A stretch of DNA of 64,000 nucleotides from the NCBI GenBank assembly GCA_009379995.1, contig WHSR01000014.1, positions 1-64,000 on the forward strand. The letters are read 5' to 3'. Source of the DNA: Streptosporangiales bacterium. GTDB taxonomy: Bacteria; Actinomycetota; Actinomycetes; Streptosporangiales; WHSR01. Of this stretch, positions 1-9,843 are shown piece by piece. The first letter of the stretch is position 1. The number at the start of each line of letters is the position of its first letter. The notes under the pieces are model-generated. The model made no database searches and was not told the origin of the DNA. It was given only the letters and a program-made list of their open reading frames with translations. A program made the translations under genes and the position numbers.

Positions 1-1227
1 CTTGATGGACGCGACCACCGGCCGGATGTTGATCAGGGTCTGCGGCGTGATCGCCTCGACGTCCTGGGTGGTCATCCGCTCCCGGACGACCCGCTCCATG
101 CGGGCGAGACCCAGGCGCACCTGGTTCTGGATCAGCTCACCGACGGTACGGAGCCGGCGGTTGCCGAAGTGGTCGATGTCGTCGGTCTCGATCGGCACCG
201 CGACGGAGCCGGCCTTCATCTCCTCCTCGCCGGCGTGCAGCCGGACCAGGTAGTCGATGGTGGCGACGATGTCGTCCTCGGTGAGGGTCCCGTCCGACAG
301 CGGCAGGTCGAGGCCGAGCTTCTTGTTGACCTTGTAGCGCCCGACCTTGGCCAGGTCGTACCGCTTCGGGTTGAAGTAGAGGTTCTCCAGCAGGGTCTGC
401 GCCGACTCCCGCGTCGGCGGCTCGCCGGGCCGCAGCTTGCGGTAGATGTCGAGCAGCGCGTCGTCCTGGCTGACGGTGTGGTCCCGCTCCAGGGTCACCC
501 GCATCGACTCGTACGAGCCGAACCGATCGAGGATGCGGGCACTGTCCCAGCCGAGCGCCTTGAGCAGCACGGTCACGCTCTGCTTGCGCTTACGGTCGAT
601 ACGGACACCGACGTTGTCGCGCTTGTCGATCTCGAACTCGAGCCACGCCCCGCGGGACGGGATGATCTTGCAGTTGTAGATGTCCTTGTCGGACGTCTTG
701 TCGACCTGGCGGTCGAAGTAGACGCCCGGGGAGCGGACGAGCTGCGAGACCACGACGCGCTCGGTGCCGTTGATGATGAACGTGCCCTTGGGTGTCATGA
801 GCGGGAAGTCGCCCATGAACACCGTCTGGCTCTTGATCTCACCCGTCGAGTTGTTGATGAACTCCGCCGTCACGAACATCGGGGCGGAGTAGGTCATGTC
901 CTTGTCTTTGCACTCCTCGACGGAGTACTTGGGCGGCTCGAACCGGTGTTCTCGGAACGAGAGGGACATCGTGCCGGAGAAGTCCTCGATCGGACTGATC
1001 TCCTCGAAGATCTCCTCGAGGCCGGACTGGGTAGGTATGTCGCGCCGGCCGGCCTTCTCCGCCTCCGTCAGCCGGACCTGCCACCTGTCGTTGCCGAGCA
1101 GCCAGTCGAACGACTGGGTCTGCAACGCGAGCAGGTCCGGAACCTCGAAGGGTTCCACGATGGAGGCGAACGAGACGCGGGGCGGACTAGGGATTGCAGT
1201 CGCAGAGGCGTTGCGCGAAGCAGCCAA
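1..1227 (-). CDS. rpoB: RNA polymerase beta subunit, N-terminal part (cut by window edge)
   Basis: This is the catalytic beta subunit of RNA polymerase; only the first 409 codons are present. The N-terminal region carries the actinobacterial stretch SFDWLLGN, and the last visible residues are PVVASIK, which in RpoB leads into EFFGTSQ. The rifampicin-binding region lies beyond the edge. The start is taken as TTG at 1227 (LAASRNAS...) because GGAAGGA sits seven bases upstream and no ATG gives the expected N-terminus. In this cluster rpoB normally follows rplL directly, but here a whole mce operon lies between them. Confidence 0.97.
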   Translation of the reverse strand, partial: MAASRNASATAIPSPPRVSFASIVEPFEVPDLLALQTQSFDWLLGNDRWQVRLTEAEKAGRRDIPTQSGLEEIFEEISPIEDFSGTMSLSFREHRFEPPKYSVEECKDKDMTYSAPMFVTAEFINNSTGEIKSQTVFMGDFPLMTPKGTFIINGTERVVVSQLVRSPGVYFDRQVDKTSDKDIYNCKIIPSRGAWLEFEIDKRDNVGVRIDRKRKQSVTVLLKALGWDSARILDRFGSYESMRVTLERDHTVSQDDALLDIYRKLRPGEPPTRESAQTLLENLYFNPKRYDLAKVGRYKVNKKLGLDLPLSDGTLTEDDIVATIDYLVRLHAGEEEMKAGSVAVPIETDDIDHFGNRRLRTVGELIQNQVRLGLARMERVVRERMTTQDVEAITPQTLINIRPVVASIK

Positions 1228-1320
1228 CAGGTGTCCTTCCGGGGCTCGCGGCGGACGAACTACGCACACGCCAGACGACCCCCGAGGTGTAAGGGTCGTC
1301 GAAGGGCAGCGCAAAGTGGC

Positions 1321-1350
1321 AGTGTAGCCCCGACACTACACTGCTGTCGA
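1321..1350 (-). promoter_or_regulatory. Candidate rpoB promoter
   Basis: On the minus strand TCGACA (1345-1350) and TACACT (1321-1326) are separated by 18 bases, about 95 bases upstream of the rpoB start. The -10 lies inside an 8-bp inverted repeat, CAGTGTAG at 1320-1327 and CTACACTG at 1336-1343, which could be an operator or only chance overlap. A separate rpoB promoter is expected, because the upstream operon is an unrelated transporter. Confidence 0.5.
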
Positions 1351-1463
1351 ATAGAACGCTAGTGCGTTGGTCACAGTCCCTCGCAGGATCGCTCTTTCTG
1401 GTCTCAACGTCAAGAGGCCACCCCCGTATTTCGTGTAAGAGGGACCTCTTGTCGGGATCTTGT

Positions 1464-1479
1464 CCTCCCCCTAGGGAGG
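1464..1479 (-). terminator. Short hairpin just after the last mce-operon gene
   Basis: CCTCCC (1464-1469) pairs with GGGAGG (1474-1479) directly behind the stop codon at 1481-1483. There is no U-run after it on the minus strand, so it is at best a weak terminator. A second small dyad, AAGAGG/CCTCTT, lies at 1437-1450. Confidence 0.35.
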
Positions 1480-1480
1480 G

Positions 1481-2041
1481 CTACAGGGCCTCCACCTTGG
1501 AGACGAGCCACTTGTCGTCGACCTTGGTGAGTGTCATCTGCACCCGGTTCTGGTCGAGCTTCACCTGGGAGTCGCCCTCGCGCTCCCGGGCCTGGTTGAC
1601 GAAGAGCAGGACGACTACCTGGTCACGCCCGGCACTGACCACCGAGGCACCCCGAACCTGGGCTTCCACCACCGCCTTCTGCTCCGTTGCGGTCGGCGTC
1701 AGCGCCGCCGAGGCCGTCTTCGTGTACTGCTGCCGGAACTCTCCGGTGGTGTCGGCCTTGGCCCGGGCGATGTCCTCCTCCAGCGTCCGGTAGTCGTAGG
1801 AGAGGATCTCCGTGGCGTGCGACCGCGCGGCGGACAGCGCATCCGTCCGAGCCTGCGCCAGCGCATCCAGCCGTCTCGACTCGAAGAAGAGCGCGAGCAC
1901 CCCCGCGGCGAGGGCAAGCGCCAGCACGACCGCCACGACGACCACCCGGGTCCGCAACGCCATCGCTTCGAGCGAGCGTCCGCTGACGGCGCGGGAGCTC
2001 GACCGCAGCGCGCCGCCGATCCTGTCGATCACAACGGTCAT
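1481..2041 (-). CDS. Mce-associated membrane protein
   Basis: This 186-residue protein has one membrane helix near residues 32-52 and then an extracytoplasmic domain of the Mce-associated (Mas) type. Such proteins are encoded behind mceF and are thought to stabilise or complete the Mce lipid importer at the cell envelope. The ATG at 2041 overlaps the upstream stop as ATGA, which favours it over the longer frame beginning at 2071. It is the last gene of the mce operon. It resembles its upstream neighbour in layout (helix, then YDYRTLEEDI against LDYRTVDQDV), which suggests an old tandem duplication. Confidence 0.85.
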   Translation of the reverse strand: MTVVIDRIGGALRSSSRAVSGRSLEAMALRTRVVVVAVVLALALAAGVLALFFESRRLDALAQARTDALSAARSHATEILSYDYRTLEEDIARAKADTTGEFRQQYTKTASAALTPTATEQKAVVEAQVRGASVVSAGRDQVVVLLFVNQAREREGDSQVKLDQNRVQMTLTKVDDKWLVSKVEAL

Positions 2042-2559
2042 CCCACATAGCCAATCTTCGAGACGAGCCACCGTTCCCCGTGCCGCTCCAGCCCCATGGA
2101 CAGCCGGTAGTGCCGGGACAGCGGCTGCTTCGACTGCTCGCCGCGCACCGTCTGGTCGGCGACCACCAGCACCTCGGCGGAATCGTCGTCGATGGAGACG
2201 ACGCCCGCGGACTGGACCTGGCCCTGCGAGGTCGACTTGGCCTGGCTCATGAACTTCTCCAGGTCGGCGGTTCGGCTCGCGAACTCATCCCGGAACCTAC
2301 CGGTCGCGCCGTTCAGAACGCGGTTGACGTCCTGGTCGACGGTCCGGTAGTCGAGGGTGAGCAGGTTGATGGCTTCCTGCCGGGCAGCGTGCAGCGCTGC
2401 CTGCCGCTCCGCCTCCGCCTGGTGCTTGTCGTAGACCTTCAGGCCCAGCACCACGCTGGCCGTCGCCAGGCCGACCACAACGGCTGCGAGCAGCCAGAAC
2501 AGGATGGCCGGAAGACGAGCGCTCAGCCCGCCAGCGGACCGAGCAGAAGCCACTTCCAT
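2038..2559 (-). CDS. Mce-associated membrane protein
   Basis: This 173-residue protein has one membrane helix at about residues 16-42, followed by a soluble domain with the LDYRTVDQDV motif typical of Mce-associated proteins. It is probably a periplasmic/envelope accessory subunit of the Mce importer. The start at 2559 overlaps the 3' end of mceF by 37 bases. A GTG at 2553 is an alternative that hardly changes the protein. It is coupled to the next gene by a 4-base overlap. Confidence 0.85.
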   Translation of the reverse strand: MEVASARSAGGLSARLPAILFWLLAAVVVGLATASVVLGLKVYDKHQAEAERQAALHAARQEAINLLTLDYRTVDQDVNRVLNGATGRFRDEFASRTADLEKFMSQAKSTSQGQVQSAGVVSIDDDSAEVLVVADQTVRGEQSKQPLSRHYRLSMGLERHGERWLVSKIGYVG

Positions 2560-3899
2560 GAGTCCTTTCCCAAGACACGTTTCTGGCCCCCCATGGAACC
2601 CATGACATAAGTGTTGCCGTTGGGGCCTATGACACGGCCGGTAATCGGATCGTAGCCGGCCACGTACGGGGCGTCGCCCGAGGCCGCCGGGCCTGCACCC
2701 TGGGCGTCCACCTGCCCGGCGCCGCCCAGACCGGCACCGCCTCCCGATTGCCCCGCGGCGCCGCTCGGCATCCCGGGGGAGGGCGCGTTGCGCGCGCCCC
2801 GAACCGCGATCTTGCTGTCCTTCGGCTCCGCGCAGCGGGCCTTGTTGTTGGCGGGGACCTCGGAGGTGTTCTGCGGGTAGCGGCGATCGGTCCCCTCGTA
2901 CCCCTTCGTACAGGGGGGCGGCTCGTTGACGTTGACCACGAGGCCGAAGTGGGCGGTGCCGTCGCCGGGCGCCACCGAGTACGACCCGGCGACGACCATC
3001 GGATAGGCCACGAAAACCTGTCGCAGGCCGGGCAGCCGCATCTCGATGATCTGGCCGACGGTCGTCAGGTTCCCCAGCAGGACCGGTAGCGTCGGCCGGA
3101 CGTCGGTGAGCAGGCCCTCCAGCTCCCCCGCGGCGGGTATCCCGTTGTCCAGGGTGCGCCGCAGATCCGGGTCGCTCTCCCGGATCTGCCCGGACAGCGA
3201 CTCCAGGTGGGTCGCGAAGGTACGGATCGAGGACTCCTGGGCACGCTGGGTGTCCAGCACCGTCTTACCGTCGTTGATCAGCGCGACCGTCTCCGGCAGC
3301 GACGAGTCCGCCTCCTCGATCAGCTCGTTGCTGGATTCGACCAGCTGTCTCAGCTCCGGGCCGGTGCCCGAAAAGGCGCGGTCCAGCTCGTCCAGGGCCA
3401 CCCGGAGGTCATCCTTGGGCAGTGAGGTGACCAGCTCGTCGACGTTGAGCAGGACGGTGGACGTCTGGATCGGGACCTTGGTGTTCTCCCGGGGTATGAC
3501 GCTGCCCGCCTCCAGGTACGGACCGGAGCGACGGTTCGGCCGCAGGTCGAGGTACTGCTCGCCGGCCGCCGACCGGAACGCGACGACCGCCGTGAGGTCG
3601 TCCGGGATCGGCGTCCTCCGCTCGAGCTCGAGCGTTGCCCGCGCGCCGCGCTGAGCCAGGTCGATGGAGCTGACCCGGCCGACGGCGACGCCGCGGTAAG
3701 AGACCTCGGCGTTCTCGAAGAGCCCGGCGGTGCGGGGCAGGTCGACGGACACCGTGTAGTCGGTGTCCAGCCCCAGCCCGGGAATGACCTCGCCCACGGG
3801 GTCGGCGAGGCCCACGTACCGGATGCCGGTGTAGGAGATGCCCAGCGCGGCGATCAGCAGGAACACCAGCAGCTGGATTCGGACGCCACGGCTGATCAT
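2523..3899 (-). CDS. mceF: Mce family protein, MceF position
   Basis: This 458-residue protein is the sixth MCE subunit of the operon. A membrane anchor at about residues 9-27 is followed by the MCE/MlaD beta-barrel domain (about 38-115, with AEVSYRGVAVGRVSSI). A long helical stretch and a Gly/Ala/Ser-rich C-terminal tail follow. MCE proteins form a hexameric tunnel that moves lipids or sterols to the YrbE permeases. The ATG overlaps the mceE stop by four bases (ATGA), so translation is probably coupled. The substrate cannot be told from sequence. Confidence 0.93.
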   Translation of the reverse strand: MISRGVRIQLLVFLLIAALGISYTGIRYVGLADPVGEVIPGLGLDTDYTVSVDLPRTAGLFENAEVSYRGVAVGRVSSIDLAQRGARATLELERRTPIPDDLTAVVAFRSAAGEQYLDLRPNRRSGPYLEAGSVIPRENTKVPIQTSTVLLNVDELVTSLPKDDLRVALDELDRAFSGTGPELRQLVESSNELIEEADSSLPETVALINDGKTVLDTQRAQESSIRTFATHLESLSGQIRESDPDLRRTLDNGIPAAGELEGLLTDVRPTLPVLLGNLTTVGQIIEMRLPGLRQVFVAYPMVVAGSYSVAPGDGTAHFGLVVNVNEPPPCTKGYEGTDRRYPQNTSEVPANNKARCAEPKDSKIAVRGARNAPSPGMPSGAAGQSGGGAGLGGAGQVDAQGAGPAASGDAPYVAGYDPITGRVIGPNGNTYVMGSMGGQKRVLGKDSWKWLLLGPLAG

Positions 3900-5062
3900 G
3901 ACCCGTCCCCCAAGAGCAGGTCGCCGATGCCGCCGGACCCGGAACCCTTCTTGCCGGGCGACGCCGATCCGGGGGCCAGCAGCGAACCACCCCCACCGTT
4001 CTCGTCGGAGTCGTCGCCCGGCACCAGGCCCTCGACCGGCTCGGAGACCGGGTTCAGCGCGGTGTCGGAGAGCAGGTTGTTGAGAAGCATGTCGAGGTTC
4101 AGGTCGACGGTCACCCGGAGGTTGGTGTAATCGCCGTTGATCCCCGCGGGGGTGGTCCGCGGGAACGGGAAGGTCAGCAGGATCTCCAGCGACTCAGGCA
4201 GATCGTTACCGGACTCCACCAGCTTCCTGAGGGTGGGCTCGAGGGCTCGCAGATTGGCGACGAGATCCTGCTGAGACTGCCGGATCACCCGCGCACCGAC
4301 CTCGCCGAGATCGTCCAGCGCCACAAGCATCCTGGTCAGGTCCGCGCGCTGCTCGGCGAGGATCTTCACGGCCGGGGTGATCTGGTCGACGGCGTCGGCC
4401 AGCGTCTGCTTCTGCTGTTTCAGCGTCCGCGACAGCCGGTCCAGCCCTTCGATCGCCCGGACGATCTCCGACTTCTGCCGGTCGAGCGAGCCGACGAACT
4501 CGTCGAGCCGGTGCAGCACGCTGCGGATCTTGTCCTCCCGGCCGGAGAGCGCCGCGTTGAGCTCCCTGGAGATGGTCTGGATCTGCTGCAGGCCGCCCCC
4601 GTTCAGCAGCAGCGAGAGCGCCGACAGAACCTCCTCGACCTCCGCGAGCCGGTTCGTCCGGGACAGCGGGATCACGTCGCCCTCGCTCAGCTGGCCGCTG
4701 GCGGACTCGGCGGTTGGCCGGCGCAGGGCTACGAACTTCTCACCCAGCAGGCTGGTCTGCTCCACTCTGGCTACGGAATTGTCGGGCAGCCGTACGTCGC
4801 CGCGGAGGATGCAGGTCACCTTGGCGTGCCAGCCCTCGAGCTCGATCGCCTCCACCTGGCCGACGGTGACGTCGTCCACCTTGACAGAGGACCGCGGCAC
4901 CAGATCCAGCACGTTCTCGAAGTGGATCACCACCCGATAGGGGTTGTCGCCGAGATCGCCGCCGCCCGGCAGCGGCAGGTCGTACACGCCACGGAAGCCG
5001 CAGCCGGACAGCGTCAGCACGGCGACCAGCGCGGCGACCGCGAGGCGGATCGGTGTGTTCAT
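3896..5062 (-). CDS. mceE: Mce family lipoprotein, MceE position
   Basis: This 388-residue protein begins with a lipoprotein signal peptide ending in LSGC, with the lipidated cysteine at residue 21. That is the classic feature of the fifth MCE subunit. The MCE domain follows at about residues 43-120 (HFENVLDLVPRSSVKVDDV), then a long coiled-coil-like helical region. It probably anchors the outer part of the lipid-import tunnel to the membrane. It overlaps its neighbours on both sides by four bases. Confidence 0.94.
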   Translation of the reverse strand: MNTPIRLAVAALVAVLTLSGCGFRGVYDLPLPGGGDLGDNPYRVVIHFENVLDLVPRSSVKVDDVTVGQVEAIELEGWHAKVTCILRGDVRLPDNSVARVEQTSLLGEKFVALRRPTAESASGQLSEGDVIPLSRTNRLAEVEEVLSALSLLLNGGGLQQIQTISRELNAALSGREDKIRSVLHRLDEFVGSLDRQKSEIVRAIEGLDRLSRTLKQQKQTLADAVDQITPAVKILAEQRADLTRMLVALDDLGEVGARVIRQSQQDLVANLRALEPTLRKLVESGNDLPESLEILLTFPFPRTTPAGINGDYTNLRVTVDLNLDMLLNNLLSDTALNPVSEPVEGLVPGDDSDENGGGGSLLAPGSASPGKKGSGSGGIGDLLLGDGS

Positions 5063-6300
5063 CGGCCCCCTCCCGGAAGGACCCCGCCGAGGGTCGGATC
5101 GGGCTCGGCAGTGCCCGGCACCGCGGCCTCCCCGCTCCCGCCGTTGCCGTAGGCGTCCGGCGGGAGCGGCTCGATGTTGGCGTCAGTGCTCGTGGCCGAG
5201 GTCAGCGGGGACAGGTCGAGTCCAAGCGGGAAGTCTTCCTTCTGCGCCAGCGCGTTGAGTGGGCCGAGTAGCGGCTCGCACTGGCTCGGCGGCATGCCGA
5301 GCGAGTACACCAGCGAGCAGAGGAACATCACCGGGTCCTGGAGTTGCCCGTTGAAGTTCGCCCGAGTGTCCAGGGTGGCCCCGGTCGGGTTGTAGGCGTT
5401 CGCGAGGTTGGACACCGCGAGCGGGGCGGTGTCCAGGACCTTGGCGAGGTTGCGCTGCTCGTTCACCAGCACCTTGGTCACGGTCTCCAGGTCCTCGATG
5501 TTCGCCTTCAGCTCGTCGCGGTTGTCCCGGACGAACTTGGTCACCTCGGCGAGCGCTATCGACAGGTTCTTCAGCGCCGCGGCCAGTTCGTCCCGCTCGG
5601 CGTCGAGCTGCACCGAAACGTCGGCCAGGTCCTCGTTGAAGGCACGGACCTGGTTGTCGGCCTGGGCCAGTGCCGTGGTGAACTGCTGCAGGTTGCGGAC
5701 CGTGCCGAACAGGTCCTCCCGGCTGTCGCTCAGCGTGGAGGCGGCGTCGGAGAGGTTCTCCACCGCCGCGCGGGTGTTGTTGCCTTGACCCTCCATGTTG
5801 TCGGCGGTGACCTCAAGCAACCGGGACAGCGAGCCGTTCCGGTTCGCGCCCCGCGGCCCCAGCGCGTCGGACAGCTCGTTCATCGAGGCGAAGATCTCGT
5901 CGATCTCGACCGGGACCGCCGTGCGGGACACCGGGATCGTGGCCCCGTCCTGCAGCGCCGGTCCACCCCGGTAGATCGGGGTGAGCTGTACGTACCTCCC
6001 ACTGACCACGGACGGGGACAGCACAACCGCCTTGGCGTCCGCCGGCACCTTCTGCTCCGCGTCGTAGGTCATCTCCACCCGCACCGTCGAGCCCTGCGGC
6101 ATGATCTTGGTGACCTCACCGATCTTCACCCCGAGCACCCGGACCTCGGACTGCTCGTACAGGCCGACCGTGCGGTCGAAGTACGCGGTCAGCCGGGCGG
6201 TGCCGTTGCGGGCCAGCAGCACCCCGACGGTCCCGGCGACAAGGGCGGCCGCCACGACCACCGCGCCGACACGAAGCACGAACGAGGACCTGATCGGCAT
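5059..6300 (-). CDS. mceD: Mce family protein, MceD position
   Basis: This 413-residue protein has an N-terminal membrane helix (about 8-30), an MCE domain (about 38-115, with SEVRVLGVKIGEVTKI), a helical region and a low-complexity C-terminus. The C-terminal part contains two cysteines (CSLVYSLGMPPSQC) that could form a disulfide outside the cytoplasm. Its start abuts the mceC stop at 6300. Confidence 0.93.
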   Translation of the reverse strand: MPIRSSFVLRVGAVVVAAALVAGTVGVLLARNGTARLTAYFDRTVGLYEQSEVRVLGVKIGEVTKIMPQGSTVRVEMTYDAEQKVPADAKAVVLSPSVVSGRYVQLTPIYRGGPALQDGATIPVSRTAVPVEIDEIFASMNELSDALGPRGANRNGSLSRLLEVTADNMEGQGNNTRAAVENLSDAASTLSDSREDLFGTVRNLQQFTTALAQADNQVRAFNEDLADVSVQLDAERDELAAALKNLSIALAEVTKFVRDNRDELKANIEDLETVTKVLVNEQRNLAKVLDTAPLAVSNLANAYNPTGATLDTRANFNGQLQDPVMFLCSLVYSLGMPPSQCEPLLGPLNALAQKEDFPLGLDLSPLTSATSTDANIEPLPPDAYGNGGSGEAAVPGTAEPDPTLGGVLPGGGR

Positions 6301-7451
6301 CAGTCACCCACCCCCAACAGGCCACCGAGGCCGCCGCCATCGTCGTCGGGGCTTTGCGATGGACTCGGCGATCCCGGCGGCGACGACGAAGGGCCGGCGC
6401 TCGCACCGGGCTCACCGGGTCCGCCGGCGTTGCCCGAGTTGCCGCCGCGTTGGCCGGCCCCCGGCTGCGACTCCGTGGCGCCCGGCAACTGCACCGACGC
6501 CGGCACCGGCGCCAGGTTCTGCAGGTACGTGTCGAACCAGCGGCCGCTGCCGATGGTGTCGGTGAACATCCGGATGAACGGCGCCAGCAGCTCCAGCGAT
6601 CGGTCCAGGTTGCGCTGGTTACGCACCAGGATGTCGACGACGTCGTTGAGCCGCTGCAGGGCGGGCTCGAGATCGGCCTGGTTCTCCCGGACCAGCGCGC
6701 GGAGCTGCTGGGCCAACGCGATGGTGTTGATCAGCACCTGGTGGATGACGGCCCGCCGGGCACGTACCTCCTTCAGCAGGAGGTCGCCGTCGGCAAGCAG
6801 CTTGGTGAACTCCTGGTTGCGGTCGGCGAGCACCTTCGTGACGCCCTCGGCGTGCGACAGCAGCTCCCGCAGCTGCTGGTCGCGGGACGCGACCGTCTGG
6901 GAGAGCCGGCGGAGTCCGCGCAGCGACGCCCGGACCTCCTCCGGGGAGTTCTTGAACGTCTGAGACAGCGTGTCGAAGGCGCCGGCCAGCTGCCGGGTAT
7001 CGATCTCGTCGATGGTCGTCGACAGCTGCTCCAACGCGGGCAGCACGTCGAACGGCGAGTGGGTCTGGGCCAGCGGGATCTGCCGGTCCGACGGCCAACT
7101 GCCCGGCCCCTCCGGCATCAGCGCCAGGTACTTGTGGCCGAGCAGCGTACGGATCTTGATCGCCGCCCGGGTCCGCGTGCCGAACTCGGTGCCTCGATCC
7201 ACCCGGAAGTCGACCCGTACGTGGGTTCCCTCCAGGTCCACACCGCTGACCTCGCCGACCTTCACCCCCGCGATCCGTACCTCGTCGCCCTCGCGCAGCC
7301 CGGCGGCCTCGCTGAAGGCTGCCGAATAGCCGGTGCCGCCGATGGCGGGCAGCCGGTCGATGCTCAGCGACAAGACGAGCACCGTCGCGGCGACGACGAG
7401 GCCTATCGCCCCGAGGGGAACCGGGTTCATCTCCCGGAACGACCGTCTCAT
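6300..7451 (-). CDS. mceC: Mce family protein, MceC position
   Basis: This 383-residue MCE protein has a membrane anchor at residues 12-30 and an MCE domain with the motif DEVRIAGVKVGEVSGV. A helical stretch follows, and the last 60 residues are rich in Gly, Pro and Ser. It is one ring subunit of the predicted lipid-import tunnel. Its start lies 16 bases after the mceB stop, one of the few non-overlapping junctions in this operon. Confidence 0.93.
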   Translation of the reverse strand: MRRSFREMNPVPLGAIGLVVAATVLVLSLSIDRLPAIGGTGYSAAFSEAAGLREGDEVRIAGVKVGEVSGVDLEGTHVRVDFRVDRGTEFGTRTRAAIKIRTLLGHKYLALMPEGPGSWPSDRQIPLAQTHSPFDVLPALEQLSTTIDEIDTRQLAGAFDTLSQTFKNSPEEVRASLRGLRRLSQTVASRDQQLRELLSHAEGVTKVLADRNQEFTKLLADGDLLLKEVRARRAVIHQVLINTIALAQQLRALVRENQADLEPALQRLNDVVDILVRNQRNLDRSLELLAPFIRMFTDTIGSGRWFDTYLQNLAPVPASVQLPGATESQPGAGQRGGNSGNAGGPGEPGASAGPSSSPPGSPSPSQSPDDDGGGLGGLLGVGD

Positions 7452-7467
7452 GATGCGTTACCCATGT

Positions 7468-8490
7468 TCACGATGGATTGCAGCGCGGGGTCTGGTTGCG
7501 GACCTGTGGCAGGCGGTACGAACCGGTGGGCAGCTGCACCTGCGCGTCCAGGCCGCACAGGTAGAAGTTGAACCACGAGCCGTACGACGCCGTCCGGTTG
7601 ATCATGTTGAGCTTCCCGGGCAGCCTGTTCAGCCAGCCGTCGATGATCTCCTCGTTCTTGTCCAGCGTGGTGGACAGCTTGAGCAGCTGCTCCACGTCGG
7701 CGTCGATGGCCGGGCGGCTCTCCCGGAGCAGCCCCTGGGTCGCCCCGGCCAGGTCGTTGATGTTGACCAGGGCGTCGCCGATCGCGTCGCGGTCCGCGGA
7801 AAGGCCGCTGACCAGCGTCTGCAGCTGGGCGATGAGTTGGGACAGCCGTTCGTCCCGCTCGTTCAGGGTGGCCAGCACCTGATTCAGGTTGTCGATCAGG
7901 CTGCCGATCACCGCGTCCCGGTCGGCGAGGGTGTTGGTCAGCGAGGCAACGTGCGCCAGCAGGCTGTTCACCGTGCCGGCCTCACCCTGCAGGACCTGGA
8001 TGATCTCGTAGGCCAGCCGGTTGACCTGTTCCGGGGACAGCGCGCGGAACAGCGGCTTGAACCCGTTGAGCAGCACTGTCAGGTCGAGCGGCGGCTGGGT
8101 CTGGGCCATCGGGATCATGCCGTTGTCCGGCAACCGGGTGGCCGGTCCGCCGGGGCCCTCGTACAGCGCCATGTAGCGCTGGCCGACGAGGGTGCGGTAG
8201 CGGATGGCGGCCCGGGTGCTCTTACCCAGCGGGACCTCATCCTGCACGGTGAACGTCACCAGCGCCTTGTCCCGCTGGTAGACCTCGATGTCGGTAACCT
8301 CGCCGACCCGCACACCCGCGATCCGTACGTCGTCGCCGTCGATGAGCCCGGTGACGTCGCTGAACGCGGCCCGATAGCTACGGGCGTCGAGGAACTGCGC
8401 GTCGGCGATCGTGACGGACAGCAGGCCCGTCGCGAGGGCCGTGATCACCATGAAGATGGTGAGCTTGACGCCGGCGGAAGCGGTCCTCAT
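7468..8490 (-). CDS. mceB: Mce family protein, MceB position
   Basis: This 340-residue MCE protein starts MRTASAGVKLTIFMV. The ATG at 8490 overlaps the mceA stop as ATGA and is preferred over the longer frame starting at 8586, whose extra residues are just antisense-like filler. It has a membrane helix at about 8-28, an MCE domain with DDVRIAGVRVGEVTDI, then a helical region. The C-terminus contains YLCGLDAQVQLP, a pattern common in MceB proteins. Confidence 0.93.
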   Translation of the reverse strand: MRTASAGVKLTIFMVITALATGLLSVTIADAQFLDARSYRAAFSDVTGLIDGDDVRIAGVRVGEVTDIEVYQRDKALVTFTVQDEVPLGKSTRAAIRYRTLVGQRYMALYEGPGGPATRLPDNGMIPMAQTQPPLDLTVLLNGFKPLFRALSPEQVNRLAYEIIQVLQGEAGTVNSLLAHVASLTNTLADRDAVIGSLIDNLNQVLATLNERDERLSQLIAQLQTLVSGLSADRDAIGDALVNINDLAGATQGLLRESRPAIDADVEQLLKLSTTLDKNEEIIDGWLNRLPGKLNMINRTASYGSWFNFYLCGLDAQVQLPTGSYRLPQVRNQTPRCNPS

Positions 8491-9842
8491 TCCACGTTCA
8501 CCGCCATTCCGCGCGCCATCGGTCCCCACAGCAGGGTCATCAGATCCGGCACCTGGTCCGGCGGGGTGCCCAGGATCGGCCCCCACAGCGTGTCCACCAG
8601 TTGCTGCTCCTCCGCCGTGCCGGCGTAGCCCATGGTCGCGCTCTGCAGGGAGGTGCCACCCGCGCCGCCGTTGCCTCCGGAGGCATCCGGTTGGGAGCTT
8701 CGGGTGGGTGGGAGACTGGCAGCGCCCTGGTCGTACCAGGGGTTGTCCTCGGTACCGTCGATGATCTGCTGGCCGGGGAAGGGCACCTCCGGGTTGGGCA
8801 GCCCGTGGCAGTTGGGTCCGCGGTGGTCGCCGTACACCGGCGCGTCGATACCCGGCTTGTACGGGGGTCGCGGCTTGACCAGCTCGAGGGTGATGTGCAG
8901 CTCCGGCGACCGGCCGCCGAACGCGTCCTCCAGGCGCGGCTGCAGGTTGTTGAGTCCCTTGAAGAAGCAGGGCAGCTGCGGAGAGTACTCCGCCAACAGC
9001 GCGGTGGTCGGCCGCGTCACCTCGCCCAGCTGGATGATGCGGTCGCCGTTCTCGACCAGCACCGCCTCGCCGGTCCGACTGAATCCGGTGACGTCGCGCA
9101 GGAAGACGTCGATCGTGTCCTCCTTTTCCACCACCGTGCCGCTGGTGACTATCAGGTTGCGCAGCAGGCCGAGCAGGTCGGGTGCGACGTCGGAGTAGAC
9201 GTCGCTGACGTCGGCGAGCGCGGAGATGTCGTGCGCGACGGTCGGCAGATGCGGGTTGAGCTGCCGAAGGTAGGAATCGAGGCGCTCCAGGTTCTCCCCG
9301 ATGCGCTCGCCGTTCCCCTCCAGCGCGGTGGCCAGGGCGGTCAGGGTGGCGTTCACCTTCTGCGGCTCCAGCGTCCGCAGCAGCGGCATCAGGTCGTCCA
9401 GGATCCTGGTGATCTCGGCCGTCGCGACCGAACGGTCCTGCGTGATGACCTCACCCGTCTCGATCGGCTCCGGTGACGGGGACTTCGGCATCACGAGGTC
9501 GACGTACTTCTCGCCGAAGACCGTCTTCGGCAGCAGCCGGGCGGTCGTGTTGCCGGGGATGTGCCCGACCTGCTTCGGGTCGAGGGAGAGGGTGAGGATC
9601 GCACCCCGCCCCTGGGAGGCGATGTCGCGTACCTCGCCGACGGAGACGCCACGGACCTTCACATCCGACCGGGGCAACAGCTGCAGGCCCGCGCTGTCGG
9701 TGTGCGCCTTGACGAGGACCATCGGGGTGAACCGGTCCTGGTAGATGGCGATCGACAGCCCGATGAGCAACGAGACGACCACGAGGAAGATCAGGCCGTA
9801 GAGCATGTATCGCAACCGGGTGAGCGCCAGCATCCTCCTCAC
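8487..9842 (-). CDS. mceA: Mce family protein, MceA position
   Basis: This 451-residue protein is the first MCE subunit of the operon. It has a membrane helix at about residues 12-33, an MCE domain (SDVKVRGVSVGEVRDI), a helical tunnel region and a variable tail. The track start is a GTG at 9842. An ATG three codons later (9833) has GAGGTG at a better ribosome-binding distance and may be the true start. It follows yrbE4B directly. Confidence 0.92.
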   Translation of the reverse strand: MRRMLALTRLRYMLYGLIFLVVVSLLIGLSIAIYQDRFTPMVLVKAHTDSAGLQLLPRSDVKVRGVSVGEVRDIASQGRGAILTLSLDPKQVGHIPGNTTARLLPKTVFGEKYVDLVMPKSPSPEPIETGEVITQDRSVATAEITRILDDLMPLLRTLEPQKVNATLTALATALEGNGERIGENLERLDSYLRQLNPHLPTVAHDISALADVSDVYSDVAPDLLGLLRNLIVTSGTVVEKEDTIDVFLRDVTGFSRTGEAVLVENGDRIIQLGEVTRPTTALLAEYSPQLPCFFKGLNNLQPRLEDAFGGRSPELHITLELVKPRPPYKPGIDAPVYGDHRGPNCHGLPNPEVPFPGQQIIDGTEDNPWYDQGAASLPPTRSSQPDASGGNGGAGGTSLQSATMGYAGTAEEQQLVDTLWGPILGTPPDQVPDLMTLLWGPMARGMAVNVE

Positions 9843-9843
9843 C